Below are positions 33,588-42,561 of a stretch of DNA of 64,000 nucleotides, one piece after another (the stretch's first letter is position 1; each line of letters starts with the position of its first letter). A program made the position numbers and the translations under genes. The notes under the pieces were generated by a model, which was given only the letters and a program-made list of their open reading frames with translations, was not told where the DNA came from and did no database searches. Source of the stretch: Criblamydia sequanensis CRIB-18 (lineage in GTDB: Bacteria > Chlamydiota > Chlamydiia > Chlamydiales > Criblamydiaceae); NCBI RefSeq assembly GCF_000750955.1, contig NZ_CCEJ010000003.1:1-64000 (forward strand), read 5' to 3'.

Positions 33588-34559
33588 ATGAATCTCTTAC
33601 CTCGAAATTCGGACGGCTGCCCTTTTTTAATCCTAGCTCCCATGGAAGGGGTTGGCGATAGAAGCTTTAGAAAGGCCATGGCCTCAATTGGCGGGTTTGA
33701 CGAAAGTGTAAGGGACTTTCTAAGAGTCCCTTCAAATGCTCATGTGAAGAGCCTAGCCCGTCAATATGAGTCTGATGAAATTGCGCCCATTCCGCTAGCA
33801 GCTCAGCTGATGGGCTCTGATCCTGAGCTTATGGCGGAGATGGCGATCGAAATGCAGTCAAGGGGCGCTACCCGTATCGATTTAAATTGCGGCTGTCCTT
33901 CCAACACAGTAACAGGTAGAGGCGCCGGATCAAGCTTATTGAAAGAACCTTCCTATCTTAATAAAATCGCTAAAGCCATGGTTCAAGCAGTCACAATTCC
34001 GGTTACTGCGAAGTTAAGATCGGGCTTTAATGACACGAGTCTTTTCAAAGAAAATTTACTTGCTGCGGAAGAAAGCGGGATTGCCTATTTAACGCTGCAT
34101 CCAAGAACTAAAATCGATGGGTATGGTCCTCCGGCGAGATGGGATTTAATTGCAGAAGCCAAATCCATTCTTAAAATTCCGGTGGTCGGCAATGGGGATA
34201 TTTTGACTGTGAAGGATGCTTTAAAGATGTTGGATGAGACTTGCTGTGACGCCCTTATGATTGGACGGGGGAGTGTCATCAATCCTTTTATTTTTCATGA
34301 AATCAAAGCCCATTTTTCGGGTGTTCCTTATGAAAAGAAATGGAGCGCTTTAGTTCATTTTTTTAATGTTTATTTATCGTCTATTCCTCTTGAAATCCCG
34401 GAAAAAACCCGCGTCAATAAAATGAAGCAGTTGATGAGTTTTCTATTTAAAGGAAATGAAAAGCTTTTAGAGAAAAAGCAAGACATCCTTAAATTCGGTG
34501 AAAAAAATGTCTCGGCTTTTCTCGATTTTGCCCTTCCGGAGCTTCAAAAAGCTTTTTAA
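33588..34559 (+). CDS. dus: tRNA-dihydrouridine synthase
   Basis: This enzyme reduces uridines in tRNA D-loops with FMN and NADPH. The FMN-binding LAPMEGVGDRSFRKA is near the start and the catalytic Cys103 is in DLNCGCPSNTV. TAKLRSGFND, HPRTKIDGY and GNGDILTVKDALKML are all in family order. The length of 323 aa is normal. It is a cytosolic housekeeping enzyme. Which Dus subclass (A, B or C) cannot be fixed, but the GSDPELMAEMA pattern is nearest DusC. It converges on the aconitase gene, four bases apart. Confidence 0.93.
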   Translation: MNLLPRNSDGCPFLILAPMEGVGDRSFRKAMASIGGFDESVRDFLRVPSNAHVKSLARQYESDEIAPIPLAAQLMGSDPELMAEMAIEMQSRGATRIDLNCGCPSNTVTGRGAGSSLLKEPSYLNKIAKAMVQAVTIPVTAKLRSGFNDTSLFKENLLAAEESGIAYLTLHPRTKIDGYGPPARWDLIAEAKSILKIPVVGNGDILTVKDALKMLDETCCDALMIGRGSVINPFIFHEIKAHFSGVPYEKKWSALVHFFNVYLSSIPLEIPEKTRVNKMKQLMSFLFKGNEKLLEKKQDILKFGEKNVSAFLDFALPELQKAF

Positions 34560-34563
34560 TTCA

Positions 34564-36492
34564 TTAATGCTCTTTCACGTAGTTTATAAGCCCGCCTGCC
34601 ATTAATATATCTTTTTCATGGGCGCTTAAATTAAGGGAAGCTGTAAAAGTAAAGTCTTTAGTTTTGTTCAAAATAGAAACTTTCGAAGAATTTTTAACAA
34701 GCTCCCGGATTGAATCTATAGATAACTCATCTTTGACCTCTAACTTTTCATAATCTGACGGATTATCAAAGACAAGAGGTAGAACTCCAAAATTAAGCAA
34801 GTTTTTTCGATGGATTCTAGCGTAGCTTTTAGCGATGACCGCCCTAAGTCCGAGAAAGCGTGGGGCAATGACAGCGTGTTCTCGACTTGATCCTTGGCCA
34901 TAGTTAGCCCCTCCAATAACTATAAAACCGGTTTCTTTATAGGGCTTTGTCTTATTATAGAAATCCGGATCCAGTCTTATAAAACTAAATTCAGCGATTT
35001 TGGGGATGTTGCTTCTATAGGGAAGGACTTTACTGCCTGCCGGTAATATTTCATCGGTCGAGACATTGTCGCCTGCCTTTAAAAGTATAGGGCCGTCAAG
35101 GGTGTCTTGTAATTCGGAAAAGAAGGGGAATGGCTTAATATTTGGACCCATGATGAGCTCAGCCCTTCCTTCTGTTGGAGGCTGTAATATTTCATGGTTC
35201 AAGATCATCTTAGAAGGATGCTTATAGCGAGGGTAAGGCATATTTAAAGTTCTAGGGTCTGTAATTTTCCCGGTTAATGCAGAAGCTGCGGCAGTTTCGG
35301 GACTGCAAAGATAGACAAGGTCATCTTCAGTGCCGGATCTTCCCGGGAAATTTCTTGGAACAGTTCTAAGGCTTATTTGGTTGCTCGCCGGAGCTTGACC
35401 CATTCCTATACAGCCATTGCAGCCGGGCTGGTGTATCCGAGCGCCTGCGTGCACATAACTTTTTAAGTAGCGCTGCTCAATTAAATTTTCAAGTTGTTGT
35501 CTTGAGACAGGGTTAATATCAAAGCTTAAATGGGGGTGAATCTGTCTATCATTCACAATCATTGCACCGATTGCAAAGTCCCTAAAGCCTGGATTTGCAG
35601 AAGATCCGATCATGCATTGATGAACGATTTTTCCGGCGACTTCTCTTACCGGTACCACCTTATCGGGGCTTGATGGACAAGCTATTAACGGCTCTAATTT
35701 AGAAAGGTCTATCTCGTCATTTTCATCATAAACGGCATTCTCATCTGCTAATATTTCAATAAAACTCTCGCCTCGGCCTTGCTCCTCTAGAAACTTCTTG
35801 GTCTCTTCATCCGATGGAAAAACGGTGGTTGTAGCTCCAAGTTCAGCGCCCATATTTGCAATTACGTGTCGATCCATGGCAGACAACCCTTTTAGGCCTT
35901 CTCCATAGTACTCAATAATTTTTCCAACTCCGCCTGATGTCTTATGCCGTCTTAGCATTTCAAGGATAATATCTTTGGCGCTCACCCAATTCTGGAGCTT
36001 TCCAGTTAGCTTGATTCCAAAAATTCTAGGCATGGCTACATAAAAAGGGTGTCCCATCATAGCAAGAGCAACTTCAAGACCACCCGTTCCAATAGCTAGC
36101 ATGCCAAGAGAGCCTGCAGCGCAGGTATGGCTATCCGAACCAAGAAGGGTTTTGCCGGGAATGCCAAAAGATTCCATATGGACCGGATGGCTAACCCCGT
36201 TGCCGGCCCTGCTATACCAAATTCCAAAGCGTTGACATGCGCTTTGTAAAAAAATATGGTCATCCGCATTTTTGAAATCTTCCTGAAGCATATTATGATC
36301 GACATATTGTGCCGATAATTCAGTTTTGACGCTTTTGCAACCCATGGCTTCCAATTCAAGCATTACCATGGTTCCTGTTGCATCCTGAGTTAAAGTTTGA
36401 TCGATATGCAAACCGATCTCTTTTCCTGGAACCATCTCTCCGCTTACAAGATGGTCTTTTATTAATTTTTGAGAGACTGTACCGGATGCCAT
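34564..36492 (-). CDS. acn: Aconitate hydratase
   Basis: This TCA-cycle iron-sulphur enzyme of 642 aa interconverts citrate and isocitrate. The features include LGSDSHTCAAGSLGM, a first cluster Cys in that motif and CNGCIGMG (two more cluster ligands). The mobile-domain GGANYGQGSSREHAVIAPRF is also present. It is shorter than AcnA (about 890 aa) and matches the short putative aconitase type of about 650 aa seen, from memory, in Aquifex and Thermodesulfo bacteria. It starts at ATG 36492, three bases after the HDAC-family gene stop, with AAGGA upstream. It is cytosolic and needs no signal. Confidence 0.93.
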   Translation of the reverse strand: MASGTVSQKLIKDHLVSGEMVPGKEIGLHIDQTLTQDATGTMVMLELEAMGCKSVKTELSAQYVDHNMLQEDFKNADDHIFLQSACQRFGIWYSRAGNGVSHPVHMESFGIPGKTLLGSDSHTCAAGSLGMLAIGTGGLEVALAMMGHPFYVAMPRIFGIKLTGKLQNWVSAKDIILEMLRRHKTSGGVGKIIEYYGEGLKGLSAMDRHVIANMGAELGATTTVFPSDEETKKFLEEQGRGESFIEILADENAVYDENDEIDLSKLEPLIACPSSPDKVVPVREVAGKIVHQCMIGSSANPGFRDFAIGAMIVNDRQIHPHLSFDINPVSRQQLENLIEQRYLKSYVHAGARIHQPGCNGCIGMGQAPASNQISLRTVPRNFPGRSGTEDDLVYLCSPETAAASALTGKITDPRTLNMPYPRYKHPSKMILNHEILQPPTEGRAELIMGPNIKPFPFFSELQDTLDGPILLKAGDNVSTDEILPAGSKVLPYRSNIPKIAEFSFIRLDPDFYNKTKPYKETGFIVIGGANYGQGSSREHAVIAPRFLGLRAVIAKSYARIHRKNLLNFGVLPLVFDNPSDYEKLEVKDELSIDSIRELVKNSSKVSILNKTKDFTFTASLNLSAHEKDILMAGGLINYVKEH

Positions 36493-36495
36493 TTT

Positions 36496-37578
36496 TTAAA
36501 TCCTTGCTAATGTTTCAACATGTATTTTTGATGCATTCGCTATCGCTTCAAAATTATAGCCGCCTTCAAGAATAGAAACGATGCGCCCCTCGGCGTAAAA
36601 ATCGGCTATGCGAATGCAAACTTCTGTCAAATAGGCGTAATCTTCATCTTCTAGTTGAAGGCCCCCTTCTACTAGAGAATCGTTTTTATGGGCATCAAAT
36701 CCGCATGAGATTATGACCAAATTTGGTTGGAAAGAGATCATGGCGGCTGTTAAATCTTGGTCAAAAGCGTCCCGAACAGCTTTTCTTGTGTCTTCCACTT
36801 TGTCCGGGTCTATAGGACAATTTAAAACGGTTCCTTTCCCTTTGGAAATCCCGGTTTGTTCTCTCTTTCCAAAGCTTTTCCCCGGATAAAACCCATTTGA
36901 AGTATCCCTATGAGTGCTAAAATAAAAGATGCTTGGGTCTCTTTCTGTCATGGTTTGGGTACCATCCCCATGATGGACATCCCAATCGACTATTAAGACT
37001 TTGGCAAATCCCTTTTTAATCGCATATTTAGCGGCAATAACCGCATTATTAAAAATACAAAACCCTGAGCCTGTAGGATAGTGAGCGTGGTGTCCGGGAG
37101 GTCTGCTAACACAATAAGCTCTTTTGATATTATTAAGAGGGTCTAAAATATGATCGATCGCAGTAAGAGGCGCACCTGCCGCATAAAGCGCAGACTCAAG
37201 AGTTTTAAAATTGTACCCAAAATCGCCTTCCACATTCTTTTTTTTGCAAGAGCGTTCTTTAAAAGCATGAGAACCTTCTTTCTCTCCTAATGTACTTGTT
37301 AGCTCTTTGAGTTTTTGATAATAGTTTGAAGAGTGGCAGGTTAAAATTTCATTTTCTGTTGCCATTCTAGGTTCTACCGTATTATTTGGGGTTAGAAGCT
37401 CCGCTTCTTTTAGTTTATCCCAAATCGCCTCCATTCTTTTTGGAGATTCAGGGTGGCCAACGCCTGCCACATGATTTAAAAAAAGGTTAGATGTTACAAT
37501 AAGGACTTTATTTAAGCCTTTTTCCTGAAAAAGATTATTTGGTTGAAACCAGGAAGGATTATTTCCTACAGCTTGCAT
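36496..37578 (-). CDS. Histone-deacetylase-family (acetylpolyamine/AcuC-like) protein
   Basis: This protein of about 360 aa has the full zinc hydrolase motifs: HPESPKRMEAI, RPPGHHAHYPTGSGFCIFN, VLIVDWDVHHGDGTQ, an active-site IISCGFDAHKND and ILEGGYN. It is therefore likely active. Bacterial members deacetylate acetylpolyamines or acetyl-CoA synthetase; some act on histones. The frame continues to a TTG at 37623, but that codon lies in a perfect TTTTTGCTAT/ATAGCAAAAA palindrome, so I use ATG 37578. A 40-residue N-terminal extension precedes the domain. It is transcribed with the aconitase gene. Confidence 0.9.
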   Translation of the reverse strand: MQAVGNNPSWFQPNNLFQEKGLNKVLIVTSNLFLNHVAGVGHPESPKRMEAIWDKLKEAELLTPNNTVEPRMATENEILTCHSSNYYQKLKELTSTLGEKEGSHAFKERSCKKKNVEGDFGYNFKTLESALYAAGAPLTAIDHILDPLNNIKRAYCVSRPPGHHAHYPTGSGFCIFNNAVIAAKYAIKKGFAKVLIVDWDVHHGDGTQTMTERDPSIFYFSTHRDTSNGFYPGKSFGKREQTGISKGKGTVLNCPIDPDKVEDTRKAVRDAFDQDLTAAMISFQPNLVIISCGFDAHKNDSLVEGGLQLEDEDYAYLTEVCIRIADFYAEGRIVSILEGGYNFEAIANASKIHVETLARI

Positions 37579-37645
37579 TGAAAAACCGGCGATAGTTATT
37601 TTTGCTATCCATAGCAAAAACAACAGACAACTGCAATCATTTGTA

Positions 37646-38602
37646 TTAGATTTTTATAAAGCCTAAAGTTTTTTCGGGCTTTTTGTGGGCTGTAGCATAA
37701 ATAGCCGGGAAAATAAGAGGAATTTTCGTCCCGTCATTTTTAATGTCTAAACAGTATTGATCAATGACTTCCTTTGTAAAACTATGCCGCAAAGAATAGG
37801 TTTCTGCCGGATCTTTTGAAATTATTCTTTCAAGGGGAGGAAGCCATTGGATAAAGTAATTTACCATGGTATCTTTATCTACGAAATTAAGCTCATCATT
37901 AATAAGCTCAACTTCTGAATTAACATAACCTGCTTCTTTTAAAGCAGCTTCAAAGCCTTCGACTGTTTGATCTGAAAAAGGAGCTTTATAATCCACGAAA
38001 AATGGAGCCCACTCATCTCTTTCCATGACAGTGTGCATGGCGTCCCTATAAGGCCTATGCCCGACAGCTTCTGTTCTAACCAAAATTTCTCCGTAGGGAG
38101 AAAGAACATCATACATGGCTTTTAAAACAGCGGCATGTAAATCCTGTTGAATCCAGCTAAAAAGGGCAAGTCCTGAGATAAGGTCCCAGCCTCTTGTGTT
38201 GTCAGCTTTCGGCAGTGTTAAAGGCGAGAGGATTTCTTGAAAGCGAACGCTATTATTTGAAAGAGCGCTATATTTCTCGGCGAACTCTGCGTTCTCTTTT
38301 GTATCCAAACCTAAAATGGTGGATTCTAAAGCTTTAAGCCAGATATAAAAAGTTGTAAGACCGCTGCCTGATCCCACATCCAAAATATGCTTATGGCCTT
38401 CTAGCTTTTTGGCTAAAACCCATCGATCGATAGCTTTTATAGCCCTTTCATGATCCCCTGTAAGGTATTGATCCCTTTCTTTTGGCGAAGACATGCCCGG
38501 ATTTTTCCAGGATAATCCTGGAGCTTCAGATGAAGGCACCTCTGAGGCTGTAGCTGTTGTAAGGGTTGGTTCACCTAAAAAAAGGGAGTTTAGCATTTGC
38601 AT
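37646..38602 (-). CDS. Class I SAM-dependent methyltransferase
   Basis: The 318-aa protein has a Ser/Thr-rich first 45 residues. A methyltransferase core follows: ILDVGSGSGLTTFYIW (motif I), ILGLDTKENAEF, WDLISGLALFSWI and a post-motif EILVRTEA. The tail (YFIQWLPPLERIISKD, HSFTKEVIDQYCLDI, IPLIFPAIYATAHKKP) resembles trans-aconitate and juvenile-hormone-acid methyltransferases, so methylation of a small carboxylate is possible. The neighbouring aconitase makes trans-aconitate a tempting substrate, but this is inference. No signal peptide is present. Confidence 0.8.
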   Translation of the reverse strand: MQMLNSLFLGEPTLTTATASEVPSSEAPGLSWKNPGMSSPKERDQYLTGDHERAIKAIDRWVLAKKLEGHKHILDVGSGSGLTTFYIWLKALESTILGLDTKENAEFAEKYSALSNNSVRFQEILSPLTLPKADNTRGWDLISGLALFSWIQQDLHAAVLKAMYDVLSPYGEILVRTEAVGHRPYRDAMHTVMERDEWAPFFVDYKAPFSDQTVEGFEAALKEAGYVNSEVELINDELNFVDKDTMVNYFIQWLPPLERIISKDPAETYSLRHSFTKEVIDQYCLDIKNDGTKIPLIFPAIYATAHKKPEKTLGFIKI

Positions 38603-38670
38603 AAGGAATCCGGATGAAAGATTTAAAAACCTTTCTTATATTCATTTATCTTTTTTTATAACAGAAAAAG

Positions 38671-38697
38671 AGAGAGGAAGTAGGGTGCTTCCTCTCT
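38671..38697 (-). terminator. Terminator of the Ntn hydrolase gene
   Basis: AGAGAGGAAG and CTTCCTCTCT form a 10-bp stem with a seven-base loop. On the minus strand it follows the stop codon immediately and ends in a T-rich tract. Confidence 0.8.
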
Positions 38698-39776
38698 TAT
38701 TTTAAGTCCTTACTTAAATCGATTACTTTTTGGGTGCCAGATATTTTTTTTCTAAGAAGGCTTTTCCCATTAAAATCGAGTTGCTTAAGATCTACCATGC
38801 GTATCGTTTGATCTTCGTAGCCTTTAAAATAAAATCTAAGGCTTTGAGGGTCTCTAACACCGGTTAGTTGGGTATAGTCTGTATGGATGACATCGCCTAC
38901 TTTTTGTTTTGCCACACCTACCGGAATATCAAATTGATTCAGGATGTGAAAAGCTTGAAGAACGGCTTCTGAGGAAGTTTCGCTTGGAATAGCTGTAATG
39001 CTGAAAATAGCTGCTCTAACAAAGCGTGAAGGGGGGGTAAAGTCCCCCGGCAGTCCGACCATGCCTGACCCTTGTCCAAAAGGAGCAAGAGTAAGTCCAT
39101 CTATTTTTAAAGGGCTTACATTAAAAGGAGTTAAATTAATGAAGTTTCTTAGGTTTGTCATATGCCAATCAAACTGAGGGGAATTAGTGATAACACCAAG
39201 GGGGTTATCATAGACTTTAAACGCACCTTCAATCGGTTCAATTACTAAGCTTTTGCCGCTTTTATCATAAACGATGAAATGAAAAGGAGCCGGCGCATCC
39301 CCCCAGCTTTTATCTACCGTTTTTGCGATGATGACCTCTTTTAACCCTTGTTTGACTTCTTCAACGGTTGAAAATTGAGTTATAATCCAGTTTGTAAATT
39401 CAACAGGAGCTAAAGCCTTTGATTGATTTTCTTTTGTGATATCGCTATAGCCAGCAAATCCTGGAAAGTAAAAGGCGCCTACCGCGAGGCCCTTTTCGTT
39501 GATGCCATCCATAATGGAAGGGACATCAAACGCCATTGCGCCTGTAGCGGCATATTTTGCTTTGTAGGTTAAGCCATCGCCTAAGGGGGTTGTCCCATGA
39601 AACTCATAACCTCTTGGAATAAAAAGGATTGAAGTGTCCAATTTCATGCCAAATTCAAGAGTTCGCCCATGGACAAAAGAACCATCGTTTGCTTTTAACA
39701 TAAGTCCTGTGCAAGCCTCTGAAAAAAAGGGGATTGCAGCAGTTAAAAGAGCTGTAAGCACTAGATTCTTAAACAT
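38697..39776 (-). CDS. Exported linear-amide C-N hydrolase (choloylglycine/penicillin acylase family)
   Basis: This is an Ntn-type hydrolase. A signal peptide (MFKNLVLTALLTAAIPFFSEA) ends directly before CTGLMLKANDGSFVHGRTLE, so signal cleavage would expose Cys as the catalytic N-terminal nucleophile. Later conserved elements include GINEKGLAVGAFYF, a Asn in VITNSPQFDWHMTNL and FTPPSRFVRA. The family cleaves bile-salt amides, penicillin V or acyl-homoserine lactones; the true substrate is unknown. It acts outside the cytoplasm. It is a single gene with its own terminator. Confidence 0.9.
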   Translation of the reverse strand: MFKNLVLTALLTAAIPFFSEACTGLMLKANDGSFVHGRTLEFGMKLDTSILFIPRGYEFHGTTPLGDGLTYKAKYAATGAMAFDVPSIMDGINEKGLAVGAFYFPGFAGYSDITKENQSKALAPVEFTNWIITQFSTVEEVKQGLKEVIIAKTVDKSWGDAPAPFHFIVYDKSGKSLVIEPIEGAFKVYDNPLGVITNSPQFDWHMTNLRNFINLTPFNVSPLKIDGLTLAPFGQGSGMVGLPGDFTPPSRFVRAAIFSITAIPSETSSEAVLQAFHILNQFDIPVGVAKQKVGDVIHTDYTQLTGVRDPQSLRFYFKGYEDQTIRMVDLKQLDFNGKSLLRKKISGTQKVIDLSKDLK

Positions 39777-39987
39777 ACTATATCCTCAAAATAAATACCT
39801 AAATATAAAATAATCATTACCATTTTTTCATAATTTACTAATAGTCAAATCAGGTATTTTTATGTTGAGAAAGAAAATTGAATTTGCCAATTTTAATTTA
39901 ATTCTATGAAACAGGTTTAGTGCCTTTTTTTGCTTAAATTTGAATCAATCTTCAAGTGAAAGAAGCTTATGAATAAGGGTTTTCGCT

Positions 39988-41376
39988 ATGCGTTCTTTAA
40001 TTTTAGGCTTTTTGTTGTTTGCAATCGTTACAAAAATGCAAACGCAAGTTCAAGAAACTAGGGTTTCGGAGCCTAAAGAGCAGAATGAAGAGATGGTTAA
40101 AGTGCCTTTGGGTCTTCCAAGAGTCCCTTGGCCGAAGGATAACCCTTATTCAGAGAAAAAGGCGGAGCTTGGAAAGCTTCTCTATTTTGATAAAAGGCTC
40201 TCATCCAATCACACTATTTCATGCGCGACTTGCCATGCCATTAAAATGGCTTTTACGGATCAGCTGCCCGTTTCTAAAGGGATAAATGGCCATCATGGCA
40301 CCCGCAATGCCCCGACTGTGATTAACGCCGCTTATCTCAAGCTTCTTTTTTGGGATGGAAGGGCTAATTCTCTTGAAGAGCAATGTAAGGGACCCCTTAG
40401 CAACCCTAAAGAAATGACAGAATCTGATGACGCTCACGAAGCTTATATCGAGTGTCGGGAAAGGCTAAGGAGTATAAAAGGCTACAGTAAGCTTTTTGAA
40501 GAAGCTTTTGGCACCCCTGATTGCACAATTAAAGAAATTACCGAGGCGATTGCCACTTTTGAGAGAACCGTGCTTTCCGGAAATTCACGCTATGATCGTT
40601 ATAAAGCCGGGGATCCAACTGCTATGAATGAGGAAGAGATACGAGGGTATAAGGTCTTTAAGAAAGTGGGTTGCATCAATTGCCATAGAGGCCCTAATTT
40701 TAGCGACGAGCGTTTTCATAATATCGGGGTTGGAATGAATGAACCGAATCCTGATCTTGGCCGCTATGAAATCACAAAAAACAAAAGAGATTGGGGGGCT
40801 TTTAGAACGCCTATCCTAAGAGATGTTGAAAATACTTATCCTTACATGCATGACGGCAGTTTAAAAACTTTAGAAGATGTGATAGAGTATTATGATGTAG
40901 GTGGAATCCCTAATAAAAACCTTCATCCTTTAATGAAACCGCTTCATCTATCCGATTCGGATAAAAAAGCGCTTGTCAGCTTTTTAAAGGCTTTAAATGG
41001 AGAAGGCTGGCAGCATTTTAAAGAACCGGAGCATTTTCCAGAAGATATGTCGCAACCCATTGATAAGCCCCCTTATTTATATAAAATCTTTTCTTTGGAA
41101 GATTGGGAAGCAAGCATGGGCAAAGATCCCTTGCCTCCAACTAAAATAGATAAGAACTTTTTTCATTTAGCAACAGAAGATCAAGTAAACTCAACTGTTG
41201 AAAAGTTTTTTAAAGGCCAAAAAGAAGTCATTGTCGTAAAATTGGATACGGGTAAGCTTAAAGGGGAGCTTAGCTTTGAGGCTAATCCCGGAGGGACGAA
41301 TAAATATTTCCATCTATATCAAGGATCTATTCCAAGAGCTTCCATAGTAGAGGTAAACCATCGCTTTTTACCTTAA
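39988..41376 (+). CDS. Di-haem cytochrome c peroxidase (CcpA/MauG family)
   Basis: This is a periplasmic peroxidase reducing hydrogen peroxide with electrons from cytochrome c. It has a hydrophobic N-terminal signal (MRSLILGFLLFAIVTK). Two haem-binding motifs, CATCH and CINCH, lie in the order LSSNHTISCATCHAIKMAF and FKKVGCINCHRGPNF. RNAPTVINAAYLKLLFWDGR and a late MHDGSLKTLEDVIEYY complete the family pattern. A C-terminal extension of about 110 aa after the core has no recognised domain. Start ATG has AAGGG upstream. DipZ at 50.3 kb could assist haem-related thiol reduction, but no other cytochrome genes are in the window. Confidence 0.92.
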   Translation: MRSLILGFLLFAIVTKMQTQVQETRVSEPKEQNEEMVKVPLGLPRVPWPKDNPYSEKKAELGKLLYFDKRLSSNHTISCATCHAIKMAFTDQLPVSKGINGHHGTRNAPTVINAAYLKLLFWDGRANSLEEQCKGPLSNPKEMTESDDAHEAYIECRERLRSIKGYSKLFEEAFGTPDCTIKEITEAIATFERTVLSGNSRYDRYKAGDPTAMNEEEIRGYKVFKKVGCINCHRGPNFSDERFHNIGVGMNEPNPDLGRYEITKNKRDWGAFRTPILRDVENTYPYMHDGSLKTLEDVIEYYDVGGIPNKNLHPLMKPLHLSDSDKKALVSFLKALNGEGWQHFKEPEHFPEDMSQPIDKPPYLYKIFSLEDWEASMGKDPLPPTKIDKNFFHLATEDQVNSTVEKFFKGQKEVIVVKLDTGKLKGELSFEANPGGTNKYFHLYQGSIPRASIVEVNHRFLP

Positions 41377-41667
41377 ACCTTGATTTGGACGAAAATCCGA
41401 AAGTTTAAGAAAGTGCTTCCGTCATAGCTCTAGAAAAAAGAGAGACGCTTTATAAATTTTCTTTCTTAAAGCCCTTACGATAGGTGGCAAATGTAGGCCC
41501 GAAGATCATAAAAAGGCCATCGCCTCTATAATAGCCTTCTTTCGAAACTCCATTCAATTCTTAAAATAGTTTTGGCTTTTGAAGTAACAGAAAATAAAAT
41601 CTGATTTAAGAATTTCTTGAAATTATTAATTTTATTTAATTAAATAATTGGATTAATAAATTAATCA
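41377..41667. other. Intergenic region with possible gene remnant
   Basis: No real gene is seen. A TTG-started 35-aa frame on the minus strand (41450-41557) ends TYRKGFKKENL and lies partly in a dispersed repeat (41534-41577). It has no clear ribosome-binding site and could be a remnant of a repeated sequence. Confidence 0.4.
41534..41577 (+). repeat. Dispersed repeat type 1, copy B
   Basis: It shares CTTTCGAAACTCCATT and the following A/T-rich stretch to TTTTGGC with 12941-12978. An inverse-oriented type 2 copy lies at 44403-44433. Confidence 0.45.
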
Positions 41668-42561
41668 ATGCAACTTCTTATGGACTCATTTATTTCTTTA
41701 TACCGAAAGAATTTTAAAATCCTTGAACACGCTTCTTTTACAAAAATAGATCATGAAGATGGTCTTGTTGCTCTCTTTTATAAAGTAGTCGTAGGTAAAG
41801 AAGAGTTTATCTTAAAAATTTGTCCGAGAAGCAATGACTTCTTACGCGAAGCCTTCTTTCTAGATTTTTTTGCCGATAAGATACCGGTTCCAAAAATTAT
41901 AGACCGGGTTGAACCCGATAAGGAAAGGGCCGGTGCGCTCTTAATCGAGTATCTGCCGGGTTCTTTGCTAAGAGCGTCTGAATTTTCAAATGACCTTGGA
42001 TTTAAACTAGGCGCATCCCTTGCAAGAATCCATCTTGAAAAAATGACGGGCTATGGGGATCCGGTTCTTGAGAACTTACATACCGATCCTAGGACTTATT
42101 TCTTTTTTAAATTTGATGAGGGTCTTAAGGAATGCCACAACCATTTGCCGAAGGTTTTAACGGAAAAGTGTTCAAAGTATTATGAAGATCATCTTTTTTT
42201 GATTGATCAGGTAGACGGCCCTTGTATCGTGCATAGGGATTTTCGGCCGGGAAATCTTATAGTTAATGAAGGCCAACTTCAAGGCATTATAGATTGGGCA
42301 AGCGCTCGCTATAGCTTTGCTGAAGAAGATTTTTGTTCCATGGAACATGAAAATTTTTGGCCTGGATTTGACAGTAAGGCTTTTTTGGAAGGTTATGAAA
42401 GCGTCCGCTCTCTTCCTAATTATAAACCCTTGATGCCTCTTTTAAAATTAAATAAAGCGATTGCAACCCTTGGCTTTTTAATTAAAACAGCATTGTGGAA
42501 AGGAAAGAGTGCGAAATTGTATCAATTGAATCGTCATTTTTTAGACAATTTTTTCATTTAA
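41668..42561 (+). CDS. APH/choline-kinase-fold phosphotransferase
   Basis: This 297-aa protein shows the catalytic loop CIVHRDFRPGNLIV and the metal motif GIIDWASARYSF of the aminoglycoside/choline kinase family. An N-terminal lobe has EEFILKICPRS and a hinge LLIEYLPGSLL. The substrate (antibiotic, sugar or amine) cannot be judged. It is not close to the APH(9)-like gene at 17.6 kb. Its stop overlaps the convergent ABC transporter stop by four bases. Confidence 0.88.
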   Translation: MQLLMDSFISLYRKNFKILEHASFTKIDHEDGLVALFYKVVVGKEEFILKICPRSNDFLREAFFLDFFADKIPVPKIIDRVEPDKERAGALLIEYLPGSLLRASEFSNDLGFKLGASLARIHLEKMTGYGDPVLENLHTDPRTYFFFKFDEGLKECHNHLPKVLTEKCSKYYEDHLFLIDQVDGPCIVHRDFRPGNLIVNEGQLQGIIDWASARYSFAEEDFCSMEHENFWPGFDSKAFLEGYESVRSLPNYKPLMPLLKLNKAIATLGFLIKTALWKGKSAKLYQLNRHFLDNFFI

